Source: Larimichthys crocea (taxonomy: Eukaryota; Chordata; Actinopteri; Sciaenidae). Taken from it: a stretch of 64,000 nt of DNA. Below are positions 1-33,135 of this stretch, piece after piece. A model generated the notes under the pieces. The model was not told where the DNA came from, did no database searches, and was given only the letters and a program-made list of their open reading frames with translations. Location of the stretch: assembly GCF_000972845.2 (NCBI RefSeq), contig NC_040027.1:16289803-16353802 (forward strand), in the 5' to 3' direction. A program made the translations under genes and the position numbers. Position 1 is the stretch's first letter. Each line of letters opens with the position of its first letter.

Positions 1-819
1 TATATCAGGCCCCACCTCCTCCTTCTTGCACACTTTGACCAGCTGTTATAAATCAAGAAAATGTGCAAATCAACAACTACTTTGAACTGTTATATGAAAA
101 CCTGAATGCTTTGTGAACAATGCTACATATTTTTTGTTTATAAAATATAATAATATGTTTCAAAATGGAAAAAAAAAAAAAAAAAAAAAAAAAAGTTTAA
201 CCACCCCGTAACAGGTAAAAACTAGACTCTGGTTGGTGAGTTTTGAGATCGATAAGAATGCCCGTTGGAATAATAATCCATAGTTCGGCAGTTCTGCCAT
301 TCTTGTGATTAGGAAACACTGAGGCCTCGGGTGTTCCTGTCCTGTTAATAAGTCCAGTGTGGATCTCTTCATTGCTGTCCAGAGTGCGCTTTTAAAAAAA
401 AAAAACAAATCTTAGAAAACAAAATCTGAAAATACCACCACCACCACCCACTGAATTCTGCTATGCTCAAGTTCAGATACAGTCTCTGTAATCATACCGT
501 AAAAAGTCTTGTACACTGTTGAGTCCGGTTGTTGCCTGTCCAAATCCAAGCATCAAAAAGAAAGTTCTGTTGCTATTGTTGCTGTTTTTTTCACAAGGTC
601 AACTGTGAATGACAGAATGGGATTAAAGTCTGCAGGGAGCCTTTTTTTTTTTTTTTTCATGTGACAGACGCCAGTCACAAGGACAACCTTGAATTCCTCT
701 TTGCACAGTTCTTTGTCACCTCCTGCCAATCCACTCCCTCAAAATATATCTCTAAGTAAATCCCAAGCAATGCTTTGCACGTCTTTGAATCCATCCCCCG
801 GCGTGTGGATTCAGACGGT
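1..819 (-). other. midn: midn 3' UTR (partial, runs off the left edge)
   Basis: This stretch follows the midn stop codon (820-822) on the minus strand. I see no open frame in it that resembles a protein. No minus-strand AATAAA or ATTAAA is visible between 1 and 819, so the polyadenylation site probably lies beyond the window. The UTR holds a 26-nt A run on the plus strand at 169-194, which would read as a U-tract in the mRNA, and a T run near 641-658, which would read as an A-tract. The extent is inferred; the stop codon is seen directly. Confidence 0.65.
169..194. repeat. A26 homopolymer
   Basis: An uninterrupted A run on the plus strand inside the midn 3' UTR, reading as a U-tract in midn mRNA. 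Confidence 0.95.
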
Positions 820-21564
<20,745 letters not shown>

Positions 21565-22129
21565 CCGATAACCTGTAGTCAGAGAAGGAAGGGAGGGAGA
21601 CGAGCAGAGCCGGCGATGAGGAGGGTTTGAGAGGAGGATGATCCGACGCTTCGGCTACCGTCCCGTATTCTGCTTGCAAATCAAAGGCAGCATTCAGAGA
21701 GCTTTCTCTCTCTCTCTCTCTCTTGTTCTCTCGGTGCCTCCTTTTTTTTCTCTCTCGCTTAGAATAAAACCCAGTCCGTCTTCTCTCCGGTCGATATCAT
21801 GAGAATATTCCCCCAAAGGAAAGTCAACTACATAAGGCTCGCTTTTTTGTCTTTTGTTTGATCTGTGTCTCTTTGTTGCCCTTTACAGCAGTGCAAACAA
21901 AAGTCTCCCTAAATGCTACATAGATGGGCAAATGCCAGGCAGGAACGCAAGTATGTCAGCAGAAAATGCCATGGACGCGCATTTACGCAGACCTTTAAAA
22001 CAAAAGCTTCGAGTTCTAATTAAAAAAAAAGAAAAGGAAAAAAAAGAATAGAAATTCCTCTCGGTGTTTTGTAAGCTTCTGAAAGCTTTAGATTAGAAAA
22101 CACACACACGGTCCGTAAGCTGCAAAGCC

Positions 22130-22348
22130 TCATACGGCTCTCCGCTGCGCACTCATACCCACGGCAGCTCCAGTGAAAATATCGACAATGAACAGTGTCA
22201 CAAAGTATCCCACTTCCACCATCGCCCACAGAGCCGAGGCAAAGCCCGACCAATCAGAGAAGAGCTCCTTCAGGACGCTGCTGATCTCAGCCAATAGGAG
22301 GAAGAGATCCACACCCACGTGGAGGGCAAGCGAGTTTAGGCCATTCAT
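22130..22348 (-). CDS. small hydrophobic ORF of unknown status (72 aa)
   Basis: An ATG at 22348 opens a 72-codon frame ending at 22130. The product begins MNGLNSLALHVGVDLFLLLA and has two strongly hydrophobic stretches (about residues 6-26 and 42-66), so it could span a membrane. Third codon positions are rich in G/C, unlike the AT-rich surroundings, which favours real coding. Against this, I do not recognise the family, the frame overlaps two CCAAT boxes, and a promoter-associated CpG-rich patch could produce the same bias. A weak donor (gtatgagt) lies near its end, so it might be one exon of a longer transcript. I assign no function. Confidence 0.2.
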   Translation of the reverse strand: MNGLNSLALHVGVDLFLLLAEISSVLKELFSDWSGFASALWAMVEVGYFVTLFIVDIFTGAAVGMSAQRRAV

Positions 22349-22401
22349 AATAAATTACAGCATAGAACAAAATATGAGCCCATACCACAGCAGCATAAAG
22401 C

Positions 22402-22440
22402 AAAGGTTCTTAAACTGAGGGTTCGTGGACCTTTTAGGGT
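22402..22440. repeat. possible hAT-like transposon terminus
   Basis: The sequence aaaggttcttaaactgaggg followed by a short G/T-rich segment resembles the outer end of Charlie/hAT-type elements common in vertebrates. Only one end is recognisable. The assignment is from pattern memory and weak. Confidence 0.3.
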
Positions 22441-22727
22441 TGTTTACTTTTGTTTGCTATCACTATTTATTTCTTTTTTTTATTATGATTAACATTAACT
22501 AACACAACTAGTGTTTTATTTTAGCTGAGGTTGGTTTCTCTACACACAAAGAGACGGTTTTAATCCGTGCCAGGTCACATCTCTAAATATAATGTGTGTT
22601 TTTGTGTTAAATGTGCAACAGGTTCAAAATAAAAACCAGCTAAAACTGCAAAAAAATAAATATCAGGAAGATCATCAGGCTAATTTTAGATGAGTGGGTT
22701 CAAATGATTCATAACAATTAATCAAAG

Positions 22728-22812
22728 TTTCAGAATCACTTTTTTTTCTGCATACAAGGAATCTGATTCCAGTTACACAGATATAAACATAGATACAGCT
22801 ACAAACAAGGAG
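22728..22812. repeat. degraded teleost interspersed repeat fragment
   Basis: It contains 'cagaatcac' followed by a T run and 'gcatacaaggaatctgattc', a pattern seen repeatedly in teleost interspersed repeats (cagaatca... acaaggaattt). The class is uncertain. Confidence 0.4.
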
Positions 22813-23963
22813 CTGGCCATGTAAACATAAGCATAATGTTGTCTTTTGAATGTTTGACTTTTGTGTTACAGACTATATAAAACCAGAGACAGTATCGGTG
22901 TTTTAATCAGGCTTCATCTCTAAGCCCAGTGATCAACAACACTATTTTAAAAAGGCCTGGTGTAAAGACCAGTGGTTTCATTCTCCACTGGTTAAATCTA
23001 AGTTATCAGATGGGCTGTAATGACATTAATAGTGCTGACGCCATCCTCTTTCCCCTGACCTCAGCAGCATGCAGAAACCATTAAAGGGATCGCGAATAGT
23101 ATGCAAATGACACTTTGGATGGGGTGTATTCTCTTCAGGAAGAAGGATGCTGGTTTAATTCGCAAAAAAAAACGTACTGCACATGCGGATATGTAAAACT
23201 AAACGACATGTTACATATGAAGTAGGATTTGATGTATGCATGGAGCAGTGTGGCTTGCACAAGTTCATGTTGTCCTGAAGGTCTGAGGTGATCGAGTACA
23301 TGTTTGATCACTGACAGAGAGAAGAAAGACTGATTGGGATTTTATTTATTATTATTTTTTAAATCACCATGCATGCATCTTCACTGCCACAGTGACTTCA
23401 CCTCTACAACATCAAACAGGGGCTTTAACATAATAATAATAAAAGGAGATACTCGGTCACCACCCAGTGGCCAAGAAAGGGAAGCGTAACAACCAAAAAC
23501 TTGCAAGTGATTCATAGTTTACTTGGATCTAACAATGGCAGGTCATTCAGTTCGGACGTTACAGCAAAGAAAAATAACTAATGTTTGCTAAAAACGTGCC
23601 TTTATACTCATATCACTGCTGTCACCTCTGTAGTGTCATTTAACAAGGTCGTTATCGTGCTCCTACACGTATAATAACCGCAACGACTTACTGTCAACTC
23701 CTAATTATAAATGACAGTAACAGTGGCATTCTCCTGTCGTCGATACAGGCTTTATTAAGTTCATCATGTCCGCTGAATTTACATGTTAGGTGGCTCATCC
23801 AATCACTACACAACATGCTTTTATCGACCGGCGATTGACTACTTGTCTGCAATCAATTTCTAACCCACCAAACGCCAACATAATATAGTCAAACTTGTCC
23901 GAGGCGTCACAGCTAACATGTTTTTTCCTAAATTTAGATTTGATATTAAAGTTTGAGCTACTT

Positions 23964-24260
23964 ACCAATTATTGTGGCGAAAACTGTAAAGCTTCGCGCG
24001 GAGGTCTGTTGTGTTCCAGTCTGTTCCCCCAGCTTTGGCATGTAAAATAGACCCAGGTAGAGATAAATAAATCCAAACACTTCAATATCCACAAGGTTTC
24101 TTCTTCTTTTTCTTTTTTTTTGTCTCTCTGTGAATTCTCCAAGCAAGCCCGTGCGTGTCCAGCAGCGCGCGACGTTACGCACAAAGACCTCGAGACTCCT
24201 CTGACCAATAAGGAGCTGCAGCTCTGTCCCGAGATGTGATGTTAGCACACCGGCGTCTTT
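23964..24260 (-). other. midn: candidate noncoding first exon and promoter of midn
   Basis: A strong minus-strand donor (gtaagt at 23963-23958) closes a CpG-containing segment with the sequence cagcagcgcgcgacgttacg and a CCAAT box (ccaat at about 24204). This fits a first, untranslated exon that would splice to the acceptor at 21573, just ahead of the midn start codon. The transcription start is not visible. It could instead belong to an unrelated noncoding transcript. Confidence 0.4.
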
Positions 24261-24623
24261 CTTGGTAATGAGAGCGCACACGGGAAGGTGAGACACCTCT
24301 TTAACACACTCTTCTCGGATATGGGTGGAGAGCAGCGTTCTTGTTATGTCAGCATGTGATTTTAAGGTGGCCTTGCCTTCGCTGTGTCCGCCTCTATGTG
24401 TGGAAATATAATGCGCCCACGCCAGAGCAGCAACAGATAAAGATACACAACTGTGTCAATGCCGAGGCTGTCTGTGCGACGGGACGTGCTTTTAACGGTG
24501 GCAGATACGTAGAAAGTAACAAGACACCGCCGGCTTGTGATTTACCACCTTAACAAAAAGTTAATAAAACGAATGCTTTGGCTCTAGCAGGGGTGTTGCC
24601 TGTCTTTGACGACACAGAAAAAA

Positions 24624-24680
24624 TGTCACCGGGCAACGGGGCAGGTAAGCCTGTTTACCTTGCTTCGTTGCCCGGTGGCA
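24624..24680 (+). other. hairpin with RFX X-box-like arms
   Basis: Two arms, 24624-24648 and 24655-24680, pair over 25 positions with a six-base loop and one bulged T. Three pairs are G-U when read as plus-strand RNA. The right arm and the bases after it include gttgcccggtggcaac, close to the RFX X-box dyad (GTTGCC/GGCAAC, here with four bases between halves). It may be an inverted pair of regulatory sites or an RNA hairpin. Confidence 0.45.
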
Positions 24681-25008
24681 ACAGAGAACGTACACCGATA
24701 AACAAACACCTTCACCGGCAGGATTCACTCCCGTGTTTGTAAGCAAATACACCTCTGGTAACCACCATGCCTGGGAATTGTATGACTATTTGACACTTTG
24801 TCACTATTATTTTGCCCCTTTCGTCTTAATCAAATGTACACAGACGTTTTTTTTTATTTACCATAATAAAAATACTTTATAACAACTTAAAATAGTCATT
24901 CAAGTTGTTACAAGTTGTAAGACTAAGAGTAAAAGTACACAAACAGGCCCTTAATGCTATATTAGCAGGTATATATATTGTGGGGTGTTTGTGGGTGTGT
25001 GGTATGGT

Positions 25009-25107
25009 ATATATATATACACACACACACAAAATTATATGTATATATATACATACATATATATATACACACATACACACACATACACACACACACATAT
25101 ATATACT
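25009..25107. repeat. compound TA/CA microsatellite
   Basis: Alternating (TA)n, (CA)n and (TACA)n blocks. The tract creates spurious Tyr/His/Thr-rich frames on both strands. Confidence 0.9.
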
Positions 25108-27093
25108 TCCCATAGTAGCCTTTTCCATAGTTTAATCTATAAAAATGCACCATAGTTTTATGTTTATCATACATAAATTTAAATCCCAAATAATAACCAG
25201 AAACGCTGTGAAACAAATGACTGCAATGACTGACATTTGGTGAATTACTTGAGTACTTGTGTACTGCATTGTGTTTTGCAAACTGCCTGTGCAGTGATTG
25301 CATCTATACGCAGATATGTGATAATCATCACTTCAGTGACGAGAGAGATGTTGTACAAATGTGTCAGTGAGAAAGGGCAAAAGAAAAAGAAAAAGAAAAA
25401 AAGACCTGACTGTGCCTCAGAGGATTCAAACAGAACTCTGTCCTTCATGTCAGCCTCAGGACCAGCAGCAGCACAGACTGTCTGTCTGATTACAGAGACA
25501 CACTCCTCCCCACTGTGCAGGGGACGCTGTGCCCCACCAGCATATTATCACACTGTCTGAGAAGTGAATCATCCTCGTGTGTTTGTGTGTGTGTGTTTGT
25601 GTGACACAGAGAGTGTGTTCCAAAGAAACATCACACAGATAGACAAAGGTGCCTGTCTTTGCCCAGCCCAAACTGCTCTCTCTCTCTCTCTCCAATCTCT
25701 GTCTCCTTGAGAGATGCTGACTCAGTGGAACAAAGTGAAAGGAGATGGTTAAACTCCCTCCCCATACTCGGAACACAAGCCTTTGTTCGAGTCGCTGCGC
25801 CTTCTTTATGTTTGAATTGGCTTGTTTTGACGCTTGTCATTGCTGGCAGGTGCTCGGACGAGATTTTTTTTTTTACTGCAAGAGCGGAAGCGTCGTCACC
25901 CTGAACGCCTGAGAGACAAGTTCTCCTTTCGGCTTGGCCGTGTTCGTCAGCAAGTCTGGCTGTCAACATAACTTAGGTCATGCAGAACACTCCGACCTCG
26001 TTTGCCCCAATTAGACCTGGATCTGACAATCCGATATGTTTCCTGACAAACTCTCATGTAATATTGATCTTAACGGTGTCTGTGTTTTGTTTTTTTATTA
26101 TTATTTTGGCTTCAGTGCGTGATTTATTTGAATCCTAAATAGCCAGTACGGTATGTCCCCTCATTCTATCTGTGCTAATGTGACAAATCACATTGCGATC
26201 ACGTAGTAGTATTGCGTTAATGCGCAAATGTATCATCATGCAGCCAAATGTTTTTCAGTGTGCTGCATGGTGCAGTAGGATGCACATGGGTAAGTCTGTG
26301 ATGGAGGATACAAGAGCAACCCCCCCCCTCTTTATGCAGCTACATGATAATGCATCACACACACTTCTGGGAAGAGTTTATTGACAAGCGAGGAAGGCCG
26401 TGTGGGCGGGTCGTAAACATTTCACGTTGGATATCAGATCTGCTGGGACAGAGCAGCCTGTGTGTGTGTGTATGTGTGTGTGTATTTGTGCGAGCAATAA
26501 CGCATGAGTTGTTGTGTGTGAGAGACTTGAGTGTGTGGGACATGTGTGGGCGTGTGTGTGTGTGTGTGGGTGAGCAGCATTCCTATCCATCAAAGTCACC
26601 AGTGGGCCGCCCTCTGCCTCGGGAGAAAAATGAACCATGCCCAACGCACTCGTTGCCTGCTGTTCTTGTTCTCCTGTCACCGTTTCCTCCTGATTCACCC
26701 TGAGTGGCTGTGAGTGGGATGGGCACACCTCACCAGCCATCATCGCCGGGCTACCTATACAAGGCTACCACAGGAAGCTGACACATAAAGATGCCTGCGT
26801 GTCTCTCATTCTGATACAAACAATAATGTGTTTTCATTCCTGGAAAACTGATCATACAAGGAGTGTCTCTCTTCCTGAGAGCTGGGGTGGGGGGGGGTGA
26901 CTCCTATGTATTCAAACTGCTTCTGTGCAGGAAAGGCTTCAAGTTCACTGTCTGATGTAAGATACATCATCATTTCATCCTGTAAAAACACGTTTATCTT
27001 GTTAACTTGAAACTTTGAAAACGCACTTTGACTTCCTCTACGTTTTTGTTGCTTGGTGCATCTTATTTTGATGTAAACCCAAAGAAACAACGC

Positions 27094-27270
27094 ATTACAT
27101 TACATTACATTACTTTGCATTTAGCAGACGCTTTTATCCAAAGCGACTTACAGAGGAGGACATAAGCTGAGAAAGGTGTAAAGGAGCACAGAGTAGTTGT
27201 TAGTTTTGTTAGGCAGGGAAGCATTCTCGAAAGAGAAAGGTTTTTACAAGTTTTTTAAAGGTAGAAGGGG
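27094..27270. repeat. teleost interspersed repeat with (ATTAC)n head
   Basis: Several copies of cattacatta lead into gcatttagcagacgctttta and then tccaaagcgacttacag, a signature that recurs widely in fish genomes, with further similarity to about 27270 (tcgaaagagaaaggttttta). I recognise the pattern but not the exact family; it is probably a short non-LTR-derived element. Confidence 0.6.
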
Positions 27271-28171
27271 ATGTTGCTGTTCTAGTAGCAAACGCAAATA
27301 TCTAAAGATGTATTGCCCATTCTTCTTGGGGTGTTGGCATTGATTTGGACTGACCTGCTCCTATCCCGGTTTTGACTAAACACTCTAATTTAATTCACAT
27401 TATCATTGAGATGGTATTGACTACAGCCTAAGTGCCTCTTACTGTAAGTGGATAAAGTTTCTGTATTATGTGGACGTTCAGCCATTTGACTGGTCTGTAC
27501 AGGCAGACTGGTGAATGAGATTGGATTGTGATTATGGAGTCCTTTTTCGAACTAAGAGACATTAAAGTAGATTCAGAAACATATGATGGGATGATGTTAC
27601 TGGTACTGAGTGATAAGGGGACACTAGGTCATGTGGCAAGACACGTGACAGCTTAGTGGGTGTGTGTGGGTTAGGAAGGATATACTAGTGAAAATTACAC
27701 CAAGATAACGCCTTCAACGCAGGAGGATTTTGTCAGAATTGTGACGCATAATTCATCAAAAGGACCTTTTTTTTTTGTATTTTGAAATACAAGTATCTTC
27801 CCATTTCATAATAACTGGTTTTCCAAATGACAGTTTAATTTCATAATACCACTTTTCATGACAAAGTCTTAGCAAACAGGGCAGAGATAGTTCTGTAATC
27901 AGCTGCTTTCGGTCTGAATGACAGAGAACGTCACACATTACACACACTGCAGAAACTCATGTAATCATGTATGACACACACGAGGATATAACATACGTCC
28001 ATTCTGGGTGTGAAATTTACAAACACACACATTTGCGTCAGATTCCGCTATGGATTTAATGTAAATCGTGTAAACGTGTGAAGTCACAGACATGGTCTGT
28101 CTGTGTGCAATTCAGTATGTGAATGTGTGCTCTGTCACATATGCGTAGAGAATATTCTATTTAAAAAATTC

Positions 28172-28350
28172 AAGATGGATAGATACTTAATTGATCCTGA
28201 GGGAAATTCAAGCATCCAGTAGCAGCATGAGACACAGTAAACGCACAGTAAACATGCATTAAAATGAACCTCTACTATGGTAAACATACATTAAATTTAA
28301 CCTATGAGCTAAATTTGCATTCAAAAGTACAAATACAAGAACTATGTAAC
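28172..28350. repeat. teleost LINE/SINE-like tail fragment
   Basis: It contains gatagatacttaattgatcc followed by tgagggaaattcaag, a near match to the common fish tail 'agatactttattgatcc...gggaaattca'. The following AT-rich bases resemble those of the repeat at 51085-51330. Class uncertain. Confidence 0.5.
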
Positions 28351-29749
28351 CTTGAATCTGGTGTACCTCTAAAATGCTGTTTTGTCCTGAGAGAAATACA
28401 TTAGCGATTTAAAACAAAACACACTACGGTAAAGGATTTGTCAATGGAAAAGCAAAATTCTTTGTATATTTTGCTACTCAGATTTAGCTACCTCCGTGGC
28501 TTTGAGCAAATCTGGTCATAGTTATAGTAAATGTGGAGTGGGATCAGTGTTACATATTTGGGACGGAGTTCAAAAAGGACCCAAGATACAGCGTAGGGTG
28601 AAAAAAAGAAGAGGAGTCATCAGAGAGCCGAGGGGTGAGGAGTTGAGTGGGAGTGGGAAGGTCTCCGATCCCACACCTGCAGGAGGAGCACTGCTGAAAG
28701 TGCTGCTGGCTCACCCTCCCGGCTCACAGCACAGATGATTGATGACACAACTCGAGCTCAACGGCTTTACACACCAAAGCAGACGATGTGCTAGAGAGAG
28801 TGTCAGAACCCCGGCCTGAGAAAGAAAGAGAGAGAGAGAGAGAGAGAGAAAAAAAAATGTGCAAAACGTGCAATGACAAGAAACAAGAAAGGAAAGTGTC
28901 ACATTAGACTATGACTGAGTCACAATCACAGCTTACAGTAACTTCTGAACATCCAAGCCACGGACATTTCAAACAGACTACCGTTTCCAGTATCAGTCGA
29001 GTCACGACATTCCCATGGCTTTTGTCCTGAAAACTTTTGATTGAAACTTTTGGTGAACCGGATGCTTCATCTCTCAGATATATAGTGGTTAGTGACTGAA
29101 AAATGAATCAACTCAAGGACATGCTGTAAAGTTTATGTTTCCCTGTTGCTGAGTGAGCGATGACTAAACGCAAAAACCTCTGTAGATTGAACAGTGGCCA
29201 AAGGCACGTTGGATACATTCCAAGCATTTCACAGGAAAGCTTGCTGTGTTCCCTCTCTCCAGCTGGCACATTCATCATATAGATAGATAGATAGATGTGT
29301 GAGCACAAAGATATGTAACATTATGTACTTTATCTTTGATTTCTCAATATCATTTAGATGGAGTTAGTCACTCTATCCTTAGTCAGCACTTTCAAGTACA
29401 ACACATTGCATTTTTGAGACATGCTTTGTGTACAACTTATATAATCACAACAGCCTCCACATACCTTACTGCATGTGTCATGGGTTGTTGCGCATGTTTT
29501 CATACTACTTGTGAGTTCATCGTATCTTTTAATCATCTGTTATAGACCTTAGTAAAAATTGTCTGACTTTTTACTGTAGCAAACTTTCGCCTCAAATCAT
29601 AGTGTTCGTTCACATGTAAACGCATTTGTCTGGTTAAAATTTGAACATTTCAAAAATACACAGCCATACATCTTGCCAAGAGTTAGACGAGAGGATCAAT
29701 ACTCTCCCCCTCAAATCCATTAAGCATGAAGCTACAGTCAGACGAGACA

Positions 29750-29945
29750 GCTAGATATACCTAGCCTACTAGCACCTCTAAAGCACAAATTTATGCATTT
29801 TATCTTATTTATTTAAAGAAAACATACAAAAACAGAAGTTGTGATTTTACGTGGGGGTATTATTTCATGGATATTTGCAGTTTTGTGTTAAATTGTGAGT
29901 TTTAAAGGTGCTGGAAGTTTGTACCTTTTGTACCTTTAGCAGACA
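29750..29945. repeat. degraded foldback (palindromic) element, copy 1
   Basis: The left arm contains tagcacctctaaagcacaaa and the right arm contains its diverged inverse (gagttttaaaggtgctgg). The arms resemble those of the better preserved element at 34590-34945, so both belong to one foldback/MITE-like family. Confidence 0.5.
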
Positions 29946-30699
29946 AATACATACAATACAGAGAGCGATATCTCATCCAACGCTTGGCAAGCAAATAGGT
30001 GCATTCCCCGAAATGTCAAACTGTTCCCCAATGCAATGTTTATAATTACAACCATCGCCTTGTAGTAGCAAAGTAATGTGAATCAGCACACCATTGTGAT
30101 TTGAGCCTCCACACCAATCCTGCGAGAATACGATGTACTGTTATGGCTTAGCCTATCACGTTTGTAACAGAATACTTCACACTATTTTCAATATTCTGTT
30201 CAAACCATTTGTCTTCTTCGCAGTCTTTCATGTGTCGTGATGCTGCGCAACTCATAGGACGCAAGTATTGTTGTACTGTATACTCCCATACACCAGATCC
30301 AGCACCATCGAGCCATTTACTGCACAGCCAAATCCAAATGGTGTAAATTCAACACCCCCACAAAGTGGACCTGATAATTGCTGCCTTTTACAGAGCCGGT
30401 CTGCTCACACTAAAAGGCCCACAATAGGACTCAGCCTGGAACTGGGCTGAATGTGCTAAATAAGCTAATGAAATCCACCCACAGGACACAAGCCGGGCAC
30501 GATAAGAACCTTTATAGCTGTGAAACTCGGCCAAGCTGGGAGGGTGTTAGCTCTATCTGTTTGTTTATTTGTCTGTTTGACAGCCCACGGCGTAGCGCCA
30601 GAGGGACTGGTGGTCCGACAAAGGTTAGGTGTCAGTGTGGAGTGTATAAAATAGAACAGAGCAGAACGAGCGCGAGAAAGAGAGAGAGCGAGAGCGGAG

Positions 30700-30730
<31 letters not shown>

Positions 30731-31564
30731 GCTCAGGGCAGGAAGTGTGGGTGGCTGGGTAGGTGGTTTTGGCAATGCAGAATGGACTTCTTGCGTATTA
30801 CTTCTGGTAAAACAAAGATATGAGTTTTGCAACAGCTCTGCCCATTCACTGAGTAGTATCAGTTGTAAAAATGTTGCTCTTTGAGGTCAGCGTTTGTAGA
30901 GGGGACACCAAATCATTTTAAGAGCAACATGTTGTGATGTGCACTAGTACTCCCAGCACTTTTACACTGAAAGAAAACAGATAGGAGATAATAGAAGGGA
31001 ATATGTGTGTGTGTGTGTACAGTACACAGTGATGAATACCAGATGCAGGCATTTCCTTTGTTGGTGCAAGCAAGTTCTGAACTTGCCATATCGCCCTGCT
31101 CTCCTCCCACACGGTTGAATACTTCCACACACACACACCCACACACACACTCTAGAATCCCTGCCCACAAATCCTCCTCCATGCTCGGTTTAGGGGTGGC
31201 CGAAAGCTGCAGGCTAATTCAATGCTGGCTGTTGCTCCGTCGTTTTATATCTCTCCTGCTGTCTTTCTCTTCTCCACCCTTTGGTCTTTGCACTCAAACT
31301 CTTGCCTAATTAGTTTTTTCCTATCTCTCCATCTGATTTTACCCCCCGCACTACACGTCTCGAGCAAACGCTCTCTTGATTATTCTTTCTATTTTTACTT
31401 TGTTTTACTTTCTCCTGCTGCTTTTTCTTTGCAGCAGCGCGTTTGCTCCCCACTGCAGGACTCTGCTCTGCAGTTGACGTGCAGTAATCTAATCAGTGAT
31501 AGCGAAGGTCGTTACGGGTCACATAATTGGGCTGGTAGGTTGTACATAGAGTTGATCTCATCTG

Positions 31565-31572
31565 TGACGTCA
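31565..31572. promoter_or_regulatory. perfect CRE palindrome in intergenic DNA
   Basis: The sequence tgacgtca, the full CREB/ATF site, lies in a stretch (31440-31620) that is less repetitive and richer in CpG than its surroundings. No adjacent gene start is recognised, so a role is only possible. Confidence 0.35.
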
Positions 31573-32437
31573 GCACGGAGGAGTGGGCGCACAGCGGCCT
31601 TCTCTCTATCACATTCTTAAAATAGACCTCCGTCCCCACTGACAACGTCATCCACTCCACCCTCTGGCTCTGCTGCCCCCTTTCCTCTCTTGCTATCTCA
31701 CTCCCTCTTTTCCCCCACTATCCCCCTTTTGCTCTCTTTTTTTCCACCCCCTCCTCCTCCTCCTCCTCCTCCTCTAACTTTCCGGGCTTTGCTGGCTGCC
31801 CTTTCTCTCTCTTTTTCTTCCTCTTTGCCATCTATCTGTTTGTGCTCGTTGATAACGGCAGTAATTCCATAAACGAGGGTTCATTGTACTTCAGGCTGAT
31901 TGCTCTCGAACAGACGGCTATCTCTAACTGTAGGCCTGAAATTTAAGACGTGACCGTTTAAACCACAAAACCACCTTTCATGGTTTCTTCTGAAAAACGA
32001 TAACAGTGCCATGCAAATGAATGTGGCCTGCCACTTTCCCAGCACAAACCATCGTCATTGCAGAGAAGCGGCACATCTGGATACCTAAAACAGAATGCCA
32101 CCAATTACATGTAGTTAAATATTGACTGTATGGGCGGAATGCTCTGAAGCCAAAGTGAGTCACACAGGGAAGCCGGCACTGTGCTGACCCTCTGTGTCTA
32201 TGTAACTAATGATCAAACGCACGGCATCAGTTTGACCCTGTCCACAAACAAAGCAGCATTTTGTTCTGCTCTGACCACTCCACTGCCCACTGTTGCTCTC
32301 ATATATACTGTATGTACATTTAAGTCCAACGTTCCAGCATCATGAACAATAACTTTTAGATCTCACGATTGGCTAATTTTGCTATTTTGTGTTTTCTTCT
32401 TTCTTTCCCCTGAATGCCAGCCATTTCAAAACAACTG

Positions 32438-32600
32438 AGTCATCATCCATCCATCCATTCTCTGTAACCGCTTATCCTCATCAGGGTCACAATGGGAATG
32501 GAGCCTATCCCAGCTGACTAAGGGCAAGAGGCAGGGTACACCCTGGATGAGTCGTCACCTCATGCCGGAGACGCAGGCACTGGGGGAAGGCCTCAGGAAA
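32438..32600 (-). repeat. Rex3/RTE-like LINE 3' fragment
   Basis: It begins with a catccatccatcc tract and continues with aaccgcttatcctcatcagg, gagcctatcccagctgac and ggcagggtacaccctgg. This order is typical of abundant teleost non-LTR 3' ends with a (GATG)n tail, seen here in reverse. No coding part remains. The family name is given with moderate certainty. Confidence 0.55.
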
Positions 32601-33095
32601 CCTTCTTGCTGTGAGGCAACACCACATGCTCATTTATAATAGTTCAATTCAAAATACCATTAACATAATCAACAAGCAATGAAATACTTGGTGCTCTGAC
32701 ACATATTTCCAACACACATTCTTCATATTTTCACATTGCTACTTCCTATACAGCTATATTGTTCATAGATTTACGTGTGGATTCGTGTTGATCAGTTGGT
32801 CAACCACCTTGGTCCAGAGTCCAGAGTCTCAAAACAACAATTAAATGGATCAATTGATCTGAAATTTGTGAATTGTAATAACTTTGTTGACCCCTTAACT
32901 CTTGATGCCGTGCCGTTATTGAGTCAAAACTGAATTAGCAAATAATAGCATGCTGAACTAAGTGGGCAAACATGATAAACACTTTCTAATACTAATTGAA
33001 GGCGTAGCATTTAGCTCAACATGTAGCCACAGAAAGCCATGGCTGTACACTCTTAATCTCATTAGAATATAAACTTAGTAGTTTAAGCATGTGTA

Positions 33096-33099
<4 letters not shown>

Positions 33100-33133
<34 letters not shown>
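33100..33133. repeat. (CA)n microsatellite
   Basis: About 17 CA units in intergenic DNA. Confidence 0.95.

Positions 33134-33135
<2 letters not shown>

Larger units (their letters stand above)
21573..23963 (-). other. midn: midn 5' region: UTR, intron or alternative promoter
   Basis: The 200 bp above the start codon are G/A-rich on the minus strand, with a TATA-like ttttattc near 21760, and could be 5' UTR. Farther up are two CCAAT boxes (ccaat at about 22250 and 22293 on the plus strand), spaced about 44 bp as in NF-Y promoters. They overlap a small hydrophobic open frame at 22130-22348. From 22400 on there are degraded repeats and AT-rich sequence. Which start site midn uses cannot be decided by reading. 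Confidence 0.45.
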
